The notes under the pieces are model-generated. The model made no database searches and had not been told where the DNA came from. It saw nothing but the letters and a program-made list of their open reading frames with translations. The translations under genes were made by a program, and so were the position numbers. From contig JAUQPW010000057.1 of the NCBI GenBank assembly GCA_030550175.1, positions 1 through 35,223 on the forward strand: 35,223 bases of DNA, given 5' to 3'. Shown here piece after piece: positions 18,080 to 26,234 of the stretch. This DNA is from a bacterium (GTDB lineage: Bacteria; Moduliflexota; Moduliflexia; Moduliflexales; JAUQPW01). Within the stretch, counting starts at the first letter, position 1. Every line of letters starts with the position of its first letter.

Positions 18080-18387
18080 AAACCTGGTTAAAACGATTAT
18101 AACCTTTGTCAGGGCCCGATATGATTCTGATCTCGCCGTAAAGTGATTCTTCCTTTCACCGGGGAGAACCAGGAGTATTCCATCTCCGGATGATTCAAAA
18201 GACTATTTATCTTCCATCAAATTAAATTCTTCTTGCTGATTTCCAGGAACCGGTTAAATTGTATGAGAGTGAAAACCCTCCAGGGGTTTCTCTTCCTGCC
18301 GGGTAGTTTTTATATTTAAAATTATTTTCAGGGTTTTATCTGGAGTTAGGTTTTTCTATCACTTGCAAAGGAAGGGAGGATTACAGG
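18080..18387. other. Intergenic stretch with a possible hairpin
   Basis: No gene is visible. A short hairpin, AAACCC...GGGTTT with a 5-base loop (18273-18289), is followed by a pyrimidine-rich run and could act as a weak terminator of the upstream operon. The last 30 bases provide a strong ribosome binding site (GGAAGGGAGG) for the next gene. Confidence 0.4.
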
Positions 18388-19161
18388 ATGGAAAAAGAAA
18401 TCGAAATGATGAAAAAACGTGGACTTGCAGAACTGGAAGCCTTAGAGAATATGCAAAAAAGTCAGGTAAAAAAGGATTTTATATCCCCCCCCGATACACC
18501 AGACCGTTCTCCGATCTATCGAGGAGATAATTTTTCAGAATCTGCGAGTTATCTCGCACTGAGTCTTTCGTTTATCGCTCTCCTGTTTGCCTTCTATGTG
18601 GTCGTCTATCCAACCGGTAAAGGGAGATCCGAATCCGGAACTACCGGAACTTTAATTCCTGTCAACATCCATAAATTAGAAGAAAATCTCAATGACTTAA
18701 ATACCTTCCGTAGGGCTGCTGAAGAAGAGCTGGCCAAAATCAATGACAATTTAACCCATCTCAGCTCAGTTTACCAGGAAACGACCCGGCAACTGAATAC
18801 CCTTCAACCCCAGCTTAATTCTTTAAACGATTTATCCAATCGGCTCGAGGTTGTTCGGGATCAACTTGCCCGAATACAAACCCAACTGGATCAAATTGCT
18901 ACAGATCTGCATACAGAGCAACTTAAAAGCGCTCTCTTACAGGCTAAATGGGATATTTACACCGGTACTTCCTATAAAACTCTTCAATCTCACCTTCAGA
19001 AAATCAAATCCATAGCTGCCCAATCCCATCTCCCGGATAGAGAACAGGTGATTCAGAATCTGGATACGGTGATGGCCAGGGTAAATCAAGGGGAGGATTC
19101 TGTAATCTCAAAATTAGAGAGCGTTTTAAATCAAATTGATACGGCTTTCGAGATGAAATAA
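18388..19161 (+). CDS. Unknown single-pass membrane protein with long coiled coil
   Basis: I do not recognise a family. This is a 257-residue protein with a strong ribosome binding site. A cytoplasmic N-terminal helix (1-30, charged) and a polar linker lead to one membrane helix at about 54-72 (YLALSLSFIALLFAFYVVVY). A long helical region of about 90-185 follows, with heptad-like hydrophobics (LNDLNTFRRAAEEELAKINDN..., QLNTLQPQLNSLNDLSNRLEVV, RDQLARIQTQLDQIATDL). A last helical section ends at the C-terminus. The layout resembles methyl-accepting or HlyD-like coiled-coil adaptors only in general form. The next gene on the same strand, 49 bp away, is also all-helical, and the two may work together. 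Confidence 0.65.
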   Translation: MEKEIEMMKKRGLAELEALENMQKSQVKKDFISPPDTPDRSPIYRGDNFSESASYLALSLSFIALLFAFYVVVYPTGKGRSESGTTGTLIPVNIHKLEENLNDLNTFRRAAEEELAKINDNLTHLSSVYQETTRQLNTLQPQLNSLNDLSNRLEVVRDQLARIQTQLDQIATDLHTEQLKSALLQAKWDIYTGTSYKTLQSHLQKIKSIAAQSHLPDREQVIQNLDTVMARVNQGEDSVISKLESVLNQIDTAFEMK

Positions 19162-19210
19162 TTCGTTGTAAAAGGGTACGGTTCAAGAAAGGTAACCCAG
19201 ATCCAAAACT

Positions 19211-20254
19211 ATGCTGGTTCAAGAGGATGATATTGTAAGTCAACTGGAACAATGTATAGACGGTCTTAAGGTTTCCCTACAACTACTGGATTCAAATCTG
19301 AGCGATCCGGCTTATATCGAAGTGGAGTATAAAATAGAAAAACTCTTACCCGTCCTGGAGGAGTTTTATCGAAAAGCCCTGCTAAATCCCCGATTTAATC
19401 CGGGTAAGGTTGAATTAAAAAAGCTCGAAAGCCATATTATTTCCCTCCAGCAAGATCTTACAGAGGTTTTAGATGAGCTCAGTCCGATTCCTTTGGTGGA
19501 CAAAGCCCAGTGGATTTTAGAACGATTCCTTTCTGAGAACGAGCCCCAGGACCGAATCCAGCAGCTTATCTCCCTTTCTTTAAAGATCCATAGATTCCTT
19601 AAAATCGGATTTTTAAATCAAATCGAAGAGACTCCCTTTCTGACCATGGTCATTGAAGTAGCAGGTTGGTCGGAGCACCTTCTCAGTCAGGGGAAAAACG
19701 ACCCGAGTTCGGTGGTTCTTTTTGGTGCTAAACTGGCTAAAGATCAGGAAGCCATCCAGGGCCGAATCAAGCTGGCTCAGGATGTCTGTTCGCAACTTTG
19801 GGGACTCTCCACCGAGGAAATCGGCAGATCCTTTTTTAAGGAACGGCTTCAGTTTTATAAGTTGCTGTTAGAGGATCTAGAGATCATCCTGGTCTCCGGG
19901 GAAGATCCTGAATTGTTCAAGACCTATTGTGAGGAAAACGCCATTGAGATTTACGAGGAGTATCAGCAAGTTATCCAGGAAAAGTTAGAAAATTACGCCA
20001 AGAATTTTCCCTTTGATTTAAATCAAATAACCGAAAAACTCAATACCGCCATTATCATCAGCACGGCCGAACAACTGATCCGTCAGTATGAGCGTATTCA
20101 AAGACAAGAGGATATTCAAGGCTTAGATCTCAAAGCAGATCAATATATTTTAGAAGGGGTTATAAGGACCCTGCGGGAAGAATATCCTCTTGTTCTGGCC
20201 CGATGTCGTACGACCCTGGAACATATCAGGCAACTTCGAAGTTCCTTTTCCTGA
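19211..20254 (+). CDS. Unknown all-helical cytoplasmic protein
   Basis: This 347-residue protein has no family I recognise. It has no signal peptide or membrane helix. Composition is rich in Leu, Glu, Gln and Ile in amphipathic patterns, as in large helical-bundle proteins (for example LPVLEEFYRKALLNP, LEDLEIILVSGEDPELF, EQLIRQYERIQRQEDIQGLDL). The start is uncertain because no strong ribosome binding site precedes the ATG. The stop lies one base from the end of the convergent bactofilin gene. Shared direction and short spacing suggest co-transcription with the coiled-coil membrane protein upstream. Confidence 0.65.
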   Translation: MLVQEDDIVSQLEQCIDGLKVSLQLLDSNLSDPAYIEVEYKIEKLLPVLEEFYRKALLNPRFNPGKVELKKLESHIISLQQDLTEVLDELSPIPLVDKAQWILERFLSENEPQDRIQQLISLSLKIHRFLKIGFLNQIEETPFLTMVIEVAGWSEHLLSQGKNDPSSVVLFGAKLAKDQEAIQGRIKLAQDVCSQLWGLSTEEIGRSFFKERLQFYKLLLEDLEIILVSGEDPELFKTYCEENAIEIYEEYQQVIQEKLENYAKNFPFDLNQITEKLNTAIIISTAEQLIRQYERIQRQEDIQGLDLKADQYILEGVIRTLREEYPLVLARCRTTLEHIRQLRSSFS

Positions 20255-20255
20255 C

Positions 20256-20666
20256 CTAGACGGTAATCTTATTTCGGACCCGCCACTGGCGTAATTTCTC
20301 ATAATCTTCTTCGGAGAGGGATTTAAAATCCTTTATTTCTGCCTCAACCGGATCTATCTGTTTGATATTCAACTGACCTTTGAAAAAAGCCCCTTCTTCA
20401 ATCTCTACCAGAGCCCCCTGGAGTTCACCTTCAACTCGGGCGGTGGAGGATAATTTGAGCTTTTCCAAAGCAATGGCTTTACCCTGGAAATGACCCATAA
20501 TGTAAATATGAACCGCCAGAATATCCCCTTCTACCTTCCCGGATTCTTCGATATAAATCCCTCCGTTTTTGAGGAAGATCGTTCCTTTAATATATCCTTT
20601 GACCCGTAAATCCTCATCTCCGTAGATATCTCCATTTATAACCAAACCTTGATCTATAACCGACAT
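20256..20666 (-). CDS. Bactofilin (polymer-forming cytoskeletal protein)
   Basis: Bactofilins form nucleotide-independent filaments from a right-handed beta-helix and guide envelope or stalk assembly. The beta-helix repeats are clear: VINGDIYGDEDLRVKGYIKGTI, IYIEESGKVEGDILAVHIYIMG, FQGKAIALEKLKLSSTARVEGEL and ALVEIEEGAFFKGQL. A short charged tail follows. I start at MSVIDQG. A longer frame to 20696 would add ten residues encoded by an adjacent tandem repeat (MFIVPWLIET) and is unlikely. It stands alone, without the peptidase partner some bactofilins have, next to genes for surface-glycan-like proteins. Confidence 0.9.
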   Translation of the reverse strand: MSVIDQGLVINGDIYGDEDLRVKGYIKGTIFLKNGGIYIEESGKVEGDILAVHIYIMGHFQGKAIALEKLKLSSTARVEGELQGALVEIEEGAFFKGQLNIKQIDPVEAEIKDFKSLSEEDYEKLRQWRVRNKITV

Positions 20667-20684
20667 AGTTTCAATTAACCATGG

Positions 20685-20801
20685 AACAATGAACAATGAA
20701 CAATTAATAATGGAGAACTAACCCATTAAGGTTTATTAATTGCTAATTGTCAATTGTTAATTACTGACTGTGAATGGGTTGATTGCTAATTGTGAATTGC
20801 C
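20685..20801. repeat. AT-rich heptamer inverted-repeat element between bactofilin and adh
   Basis: The forward units AACAATG, AACAATG, AACAATT (20685-20705) are followed by inverted units AATTGCT, AATTGTC, AATTGTT (20738-20758). A further copy AATTGTG, AATTGCC lies at 20788-20801. The period is exactly 7 bp. The last codons and stop of the alcohol dehydrogenase gene lie within the final copy. Confidence 0.85.
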
Positions 20802-21895
20802 TGGGAATGAACCAGGACGCCCCGTGCATTCTCACCCTTTTGTAGATCTTCAAAGGCCTTATTGATATCTTCTAAAGGATAGGTATTACTGATCAACTCT
20901 CCTAATTTCAGCCGGCCCGATTTATAAAGGCGGATCAGCCTAGGAATATCGACCTGAACCCGGGCCGAGCCATAATAGGAGCCTTTAAGGGTTTTTTCTT
21001 CAAGGACCAGAGTATTGGCCGGTATCGAAGCCTGGACTCCTGGGGCGGCCACGCCGATAACAACCGTGGTTCCACCTCGACGGGTAGCTTGATAAGCCTG
21101 CGTGATAACGGCCCCATGTCCGATGGCTTCAAAGGCGTAGTCGACGCCTCCGCCGGTAAGATCTTTAATCTTCTGGACGGGATCTTCCCTGGAAGCATTG
21201 ATAAGATGGGTAGCTCCGAATTGTTTGGCAAATTGGAGCTTGCGATCCAGAAGGTCTACTGCGATAATGGTTTCTGCACTGGCCAGAACAGCTCCCTGGA
21301 TTACATTAAGTCCAACCCCTCCGGCTCCGAATACCGCCACGCGGCTGCCGGGTTCCACTTTGGCGGTATTAATCACCGCCCCAACTCCCGTCATGACTCC
21401 ACAGCCGATCAGGGCAGCTTCCCTTAAGGGAATATCCGGATCAATACGCACAAGGCTGATCTCAGGGACAACGGTATGGGTTGCCATGGTTGAAACCCCC
21501 AGCATATGATTGTATTCCTTCGTTCCCTTACGGATCCGCCGGGTTCCATCCAGCATGGTCCCCCCTCGGGTCAGCGCCCTGGCTTCACACAGATAGGATC
21601 TTCCCATCGCACAAAAAGAACATTGACCACAATTAGGTACCCAGGAGAGAATAACATGATCTCCTGGTTTTACAGCGGTCACACCGGGTCCTACTTCTTC
21701 TACAATTCCGGCTCCCTCGTGTCCCAACACAATAGGTAAAGGTAAGGGAATCGTTCCATTGGTTACAGAGAGATCACTATGGCAGACTCCACTGGCTACC
21801 ATTTTAACCAATACTTCCCGTTCTTTAGGTTTTTCAAGCTCTAATTCTTCTACAACAACGGGTTGATTTAACTCATATAAAACCGCTGCTTTCAT
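20786..21895 (-). CDS. Zinc-dependent MDR alcohol dehydrogenase
   Basis: This medium-chain zinc alcohol dehydrogenase oxidises or reduces an alcohol/aldehyde pair with NAD(H). Catalytic zinc ligands are Cys38 (GVCHSDL), His59 and the Cys in LIGCGVMTG. Structural zinc cysteines are Cys89, 92, 95 and 103 (NCGQCSFCAMGRSYLC). The nucleotide site is VAVFGAGGVGLNV followed by an Asp (VDLLDRK), which favours NAD over NADP. The long loop between the zinc sites is typical of the class III/NDMA-dependent-like group, but the substrate is not predictable. I start at MKAAVLYE. A longer frame would read 18 residues of repeat sequence. Both gene ends touch heptamer repeats: the 3' end uses one for its last codons and stop (QAIHN). 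Confidence 0.9.
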   Translation of the reverse strand: MKAAVLYELNQPVVVEELELEKPKEREVLVKMVASGVCHSDLSVTNGTIPLPLPIVLGHEGAGIVEEVGPGVTAVKPGDHVILSWVPNCGQCSFCAMGRSYLCEARALTRGGTMLDGTRRIRKGTKEYNHMLGVSTMATHTVVPEISLVRIDPDIPLREAALIGCGVMTGVGAVINTAKVEPGSRVAVFGAGGVGLNVIQGAVLASAETIIAVDLLDRKLQFAKQFGATHLINASREDPVQKIKDLTGGGVDYAFEAIGHGAVITQAYQATRRGGTTVVIGVAAPGVQASIPANTLVLEEKTLKGSYYGSARVQVDIPRLIRLYKSGRLKLGELISNTYPLEDINKAFEDLQKGENARGVLVHSQAIHN

Positions 21896-21913
21896 TTTGA
21901 TTAGGGATTGCCC

Positions 21914-21967
21914 GTTGTTCGTTGTCCGTTGTTCGGGACTTGAAGGCATCGGACAACAGACCGCGGA
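21914..21967. repeat. Inverted heptamer-repeat element between adh and the GT4 gene
   Basis: GTTGTTC, GTTGTCC, GTTGTTC (21914-21934) are followed after a short spacer by complementary words (GGACAAC, then AGACCGCGGAC). They use the same word as the tgt/yajC element, 8.5 kb away. The element covers most of the gap between the two genes. Confidence 0.8.
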
Positions 21968-23986
21968 CTATACATAATAAACCCTGAAAACAATATGATC
22001 TCCAACTTTCCAGCCCCGCTCATAGCGTTGGATAGGTTGACAGTGAAACTGATCGGAAGAGGCTTCTTCCGTACACCAAACGGAAACCGCATCCCCTTTG
22101 ACCGAATCCGGAGATTCTAAATAAAAATAATAAGATCTCCGCTCTGAGAGGATCTGTTGAGGAAAAATAAAGGAATAAAAAGCATTATCCCGAAGTTGAG
22201 AGGTATGGATTTTCAGACAGACCAGGTCTTGTTTGGCGTTACGGTCTTCTTTAAGATGAAAGAGGAGATCATGGCGAACCTGACGTAGATACGTGGCAAA
22301 TTTAATATCGATTCGATAGAGATTGTTCTTTACGGCGATAAAACTTTCTCCCACCGTATCCGCTCCCTGGATTTCGCAGGAAGGATACTGACTTAGCTTC
22401 AATTTTTTTCGTCGCCGCTCCGCGCGGAGGTTTTTAAACAGCCCCAGGACGTGATTCCCACCCTTTTTAGCCCAGACCAGGTAAGGTCCAACCTTAAACT
22501 TACTTTGAGCCCCTGAAGGCATCCTTTGTTTATCTTCGAGATCGGCAATTCGATCCAGCAGGGCAATTTTTTCGGCCTTTTGAGCCCGAATGTTGGTTAG
22601 GATTTGCTCGTAGAGTTTATCTAAGTAGTTCCTGGAAGTCAGGGTAGCCCTCTGGAGGGGGGTTATCGGTAATCCTCCGGGCTGTCCGGAGGAGAAAATT
22701 CCAAAGTTTTGTTCTGCCTTCCAACGCCACTTATCGGCTGCCTTTGTAGGGTTCTGACAAAAATCTACCAAAGGTTGCGTCACAACTTCCCAGCTAAACC
22801 GGGAGGCTACGGCTTTGACATTTTCCGAGCAATTTTGGCGAAGGTCCTGATCCTCCACCAGCTTAAGGATAGCGGCGATTAAATCCTCCACATCTTCCGC
22901 TTCGACGGTCAGGCCTAAACGGTGGGTTTGAATCAATTCACTGAAGTAGTCCCCCCTGGTTGCGATGATAGGGAGCCCCGTCCACAGGTAATCCAGAATA
23001 CGCGTCCGAAATGAAAACCGGGTTTCCAGATGGGAAAAATGGATACTCAAGCCTATATCGGCCTCTAAAAAATAATTTTGTCGCTCCTTATAAGGAACCC
23101 AAGTATGGAAAAAGACCGTTCTGCCCGTAAGACCCAGCTTTTTACTTAAGTTAAGGGTATCGGCCAACATCTTCTCTCGAATTTGATCGGGATGTTCAGT
23201 ACCCATAAAGAACAGCTTTACGTCCTTTCTTATCTGGGATATCCGATCCATGGCCTTAATCAAGGTGAGGGTATCCAGCCAGTTCAGAATACTCCCTCCC
23301 CATATCAGGACCTTATCTTGTTCCGTAATACCTTTATAGACCCCTTTTAAGACTTGGCGGGAGTGTATCGGTTTTTCAGAAGGTATTCCAAAGGGAACCA
23401 GATCAAGAAGACGACGTGCAGAGGGATCTTGATGATAGGTGTAAGGATTCACCCGATTCAACCCACAGAGCATCCCTAACCAGAAATCCCTTTGTCGCTC
23501 ATGGGCACAAAGAAAATAATCCCCTGCCAGAAGTTGATCCCGAACGATTCTGGAAATGGTCTCATGGACCCTTTGTTGCTCTTCGAGGGCCTGGATGGAA
23601 CCGGTTGCAGGATCGCTCCAAAGTCTTCTCTGCTTCTCAAGTTCCTCTAAGATAAAGGGACAATACAGATCCACCACTAAAACTTTTTTAGTCTCCTTCA
23701 AGAAAGGAAAAAATTCGAGAACCTGCCCCTGGATGAGAATCACATCGTGGTGTTCCACGATCTTTTGCATCTTATCTTCCTCATGACGCTCACAGGTCAA
23801 AATCTGGAATCGCTCTGAAGCCAGGTTACCGGCCGAAGGAGTAACCAGGCTTACTTTAAAGAATTTGCTGAGCACATTGGCAAATTCAAAACACCGAATG
23901 GCCGGACCGGACATCTGCTGACCGATAAGGGCGTTGGATATAATAAGAATTCGAGGTCTTTCCCGGGAAGATATGCTGGATTCCAT
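21968..23986 (-). CDS. GT4-type glycosyltransferase with coiled linker and C-terminal beta domain
   Basis: This is a 672-residue protein. The N-terminal GT-B half begins PRILIISNALIGQQMSGPAIRCFEFANVL. The donor-binding half includes LIWGGSILNWLDTLTLIKA and KLFFMGTEHPD, and the ExxxxxxxE-region equivalent RTRILDYLWTGLPIIATRGDYFSELI (about 330-355). After about residue 440 comes a helical linker (RNYLDKLYEQILTNIRAQKAEK). The C-terminal domain (about 540-672) is beta-rich, with FIAVKNNLYRIDIKFATYL and YSFIFPQQILSERRSYYFYL. That pattern recurs at the end of other surface-polysaccharide transferases. Such enzymes add a sugar from an activated nucleotide donor. The acceptor is not predictable. No membrane helix is present. 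It is divergent from the PA14 genes, sharing a 91-bp intergenic region. Confidence 0.85.
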   Translation of the reverse strand: MESSISSRERPRILIISNALIGQQMSGPAIRCFEFANVLSKFFKVSLVTPSAGNLASERFQILTCERHEEDKMQKIVEHHDVILIQGQVLEFFPFLKETKKVLVVDLYCPFILEELEKQRRLWSDPATGSIQALEEQQRVHETISRIVRDQLLAGDYFLCAHERQRDFWLGMLCGLNRVNPYTYHQDPSARRLLDLVPFGIPSEKPIHSRQVLKGVYKGITEQDKVLIWGGSILNWLDTLTLIKAMDRISQIRKDVKLFFMGTEHPDQIREKMLADTLNLSKKLGLTGRTVFFHTWVPYKERQNYFLEADIGLSIHFSHLETRFSFRTRILDYLWTGLPIIATRGDYFSELIQTHRLGLTVEAEDVEDLIAAILKLVEDQDLRQNCSENVKAVASRFSWEVVTQPLVDFCQNPTKAADKWRWKAEQNFGIFSSGQPGGLPITPLQRATLTSRNYLDKLYEQILTNIRAQKAEKIALLDRIADLEDKQRMPSGAQSKFKVGPYLVWAKKGGNHVLGLFKNLRAERRRKKLKLSQYPSCEIQGADTVGESFIAVKNNLYRIDIKFATYLRQVRHDLLFHLKEDRNAKQDLVCLKIHTSQLRDNAFYSFIFPQQILSERRSYYFYLESPDSVKGDAVSVWCTEEASSDQFHCQPIQRYERGWKVGDHIVFRVYYV

Positions 23987-24040
23987 GAAATTGCGCTTTT
24001 TTATCTAAAAATCCCCTTTGTTTTTCGTTTTCCTGAAAAG

Positions 24041-24070
24041 TTTACTGGACGTTCTTCAAGTATCTAATAT
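24041..24070 (+). promoter_or_regulatory. Possible sigma70-type promoter of the PA14 gene
   Basis: TTTACT and TAATAT are separated by 18 bases. The predicted transcript start nearly coincides with the ATG at 24078, which would make the mRNA leaderless or move translation to the ATG at 24111. Confidence 0.35.
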
Positions 24071-24077
24071 ATTTTAG

Positions 24078-26060
24078 ATGGCATGTCAAGAAGGATTTAT
24101 TGTGGCGGTTATGTTAATCTTAAAGAAGATACCCTTAAAAAGGCTGCAAACTTTCTATCTAATAGGCCTGTTTCTTATATCCTGGACGGTTTACCTGCTG
24201 GCCCGCTATCTCACATTCCCCTCTGGATTAGAAGGTAAATACTATGCGAATCCAAATTGGCAGGGGGAACCTCAATTTGTAACCTTAGATTCTGAGATCT
24301 CTACGGCTGTGTTGAATAAGCATCGTAAGGCGTTTTCAGAAAATAAATTCAGTGTCGAGTGGAAGGGATTCATCCGGATAGAGAAGCCTGGGTCCTATAC
24401 CTTTATGACCGCTTCAGATGACGGCTCCGATCTTTTCGTGGATAACCGGCGGGTTGTGGATAACGGGGGTCTCCATGGATTGAAAGAAGTTAAAGGTCAG
24501 ATTAACCTGGAGCCCGGGGTTTATCCCATTCACATAAGGTATTTTCAGGCCGGGGGTTTTTATCGTATGGATGCGTTCTGGGCTTTGGGAGATCAGCCCC
24601 TGGAAAAAATTCCTTCTTCCGTTTTATCACCCTATCCTTTCAGCAACCGGGATTATAAACTTCGACAGGGATTTCATCGAGGTAAAGAGTTCCTTAAATG
24701 GACCTGGCTGGCAACCCTCATTTATCTCATTGGCCCTCCCCTGTCCAAACGAATTTCTAAGTATGAACGCTTTTTTTTAAGTTATCCGTTTAATTTGACA
24801 TTCATTTTCCTGGTGGTATTTATCGGCTATTTTAAGAGTGAGGTTATTACCTCCTTTGATTCCCAGTGGTCTATTCCCACGGCTATGAGCCTTATCAAGG
24901 AAGGGAATGCCAATCTAGATGAATACCATGAATTGATCTCCCGATACGATTACTACGTTATTCAGGTCTTCGATGATCATTTCTACACCCTGTATCCCAT
25001 TGGGGTCTCCCTGATAGCCGTGCCTTTTGTTTTTGTTATGGATCAGGTCCTGGCCCGTTTAATATCTTTTAATCTAGAAGAATATGTAAAACAGACTGTT
25101 CCCCTCGGTATTGAGCTCTTTATCGCTTCTTTTATTGTTGCCCTGACGGCTATGGTGATTTATCTTATCGCTCGTCTTTTTTTGAAGAATACTTCTTCAC
25201 TTCTCCTGGTTTTTATCTTTGCTTTTTGTACCTCTGCCTGGTCAACAGCCAGTCGTGCCCTGTGGCAACACGGACCTTCTATGCTGATGTTAACCCTTAC
25301 CCTGTACCTGGTTTTATCGGCGAGAAATAAGCCCGGGTTGATCCAATTTGTCGGTCTATCCCTGGCATTTTCTTACGTGATACGTCCGACCAATAGCCTG
25401 TCGGTTTTTTTATTTACCGCCTTTGTTTTAATCCAATATAAACCCTATTTTTTACCTTATCTTTTCTGGGTCATGACGGTGGGAATACCTTTTTTGTGGT
25501 TTAATCTTTCGGTGTCTCATTCCTTTTTGCCGTTTTATTATCTTCTTCCCCAAAAATTGGGACCCAATACCCATTTTTTTGAAGCCTTAGCCGCCAACCT
25601 GATCAGCCCTGCACGGGGTATATTTACCTTTTCTCCTATCCTGTTGTTTTCGATCTATGGAGTTGTTTTGAAAATCAAGAAAGGGCAGTTTAAGACGCTG
25701 GATAAATTTTTATTAAGCCTCCTGGTTCTCCATGGGCTCTCGATCTCTTTGCTTTCTCCTTCAAGGAATTGGTGGGCTGGCCATTCCTTTGGCCCCAGAC
25801 TTTTTTCGGATGTGATTCCTTACTTTATCTACTTCTTGATTCCGGTTCTAGAACATATCCCTCAACTCAAGAGCCCAAAGAAACCAATTCTAGCTTCTAT
25901 CTTCCTGTGTTTCATGGTAATCAGTTTTTGGATCCATTATAGAGGCGCCAACGATTGGAACGTATATCGCTGGAATCAAGAACCTGTAAACGTCGATCTA
26001 CATCCTGAAAGAATCTGGGACTGGAAGGATATTCAATTCTTACGAGGTGTGACGAAGTAG
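24078..26060 (+). CDS. Polytopic GT-C-like membrane protein with PA14 domain (paralog 1)
   Basis: This is a 660-residue protein. It has TM1 (about 25-43), an extracytoplasmic PA14 domain (about 48-185), then TM2 and at least eight further membrane helices to the C-terminus. The PA14 core is recognised by GLEGKYYANPNWQG, FSVEWKGFIRIEKPGSYTF, TASDDGSDLFVDNRRVVDNGG and YPIHIRYFQAGG. The DDGSD loop is where PA14 lectins bind calcium or sugar. The membrane body contains an early DSQW loop, LISPARGIFTFSPILL, and NWWAGHSFGPRLFSDVIPYF, patterns common in GT-C (PMT/ArnT-like) relatives. The likely role is transfer of a lipid-linked sugar outside the membrane, with PA14 recognising acceptor or product. 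That is inference. The start could be at 24111. It is paired with a paralog 174 bp downstream. Confidence 0.8.
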   Translation: MACQEGFIVAVMLILKKIPLKRLQTFYLIGLFLISWTVYLLARYLTFPSGLEGKYYANPNWQGEPQFVTLDSEISTAVLNKHRKAFSENKFSVEWKGFIRIEKPGSYTFMTASDDGSDLFVDNRRVVDNGGLHGLKEVKGQINLEPGVYPIHIRYFQAGGFYRMDAFWALGDQPLEKIPSSVLSPYPFSNRDYKLRQGFHRGKEFLKWTWLATLIYLIGPPLSKRISKYERFFLSYPFNLTFIFLVVFIGYFKSEVITSFDSQWSIPTAMSLIKEGNANLDEYHELISRYDYYVIQVFDDHFYTLYPIGVSLIAVPFVFVMDQVLARLISFNLEEYVKQTVPLGIELFIASFIVALTAMVIYLIARLFLKNTSSLLLVFIFAFCTSAWSTASRALWQHGPSMLMLTLTLYLVLSARNKPGLIQFVGLSLAFSYVIRPTNSLSVFLFTAFVLIQYKPYFLPYLFWVMTVGIPFLWFNLSVSHSFLPFYYLLPQKLGPNTHFFEALAANLISPARGIFTFSPILLFSIYGVVLKIKKGQFKTLDKFLLSLLVLHGLSISLLSPSRNWWAGHSFGPRLFSDVIPYFIYFLIPVLEHIPQLKSPKKPILASIFLCFMVISFWIHYRGANDWNVYRWNQEPVNVDLHPERIWDWKDIQFLRGVTK

Positions 26061-26070
26061 CTATATCTTT

Positions 26071-26213
26071 AGTGTGGAAGTGTGGGAGTGTGGGGGTGTG
26101 GGAGTGTGGAAGTGTGGGAGTGTGGGGGTGTGGAGGAATTTACACCTACACTCCCATACCTCCATACTCCCACACTCCCATACCCTCATACCCCCACACT
26201 TCCACACCCCCAT
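26071..26213. repeat. Inverted octamer-repeat element between the two PA14 genes
   Basis: A forward block of GTGTGGGA/GTGTGGGG/GTGTGGAA units (26071-26136), at least eight in register, is followed by a ten-base spacer and an inverted block (26147-26213) of CACACTCCC/CATACCCCC-type words. The period is 8 bp. It fills nearly the whole gap and lies just before the ATG of the second gene. Confidence 0.88.
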
Positions 26214-26234
26214 ATTTTACCCTCTTAGCAGTCC

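Noticed and set aside
13799..26213. CRISPR array interpretation of the tandem elements
   Set aside because: Units are 7-8 bp with no spacers, and the blocks are inverted relative to each other. No cas genes are present.
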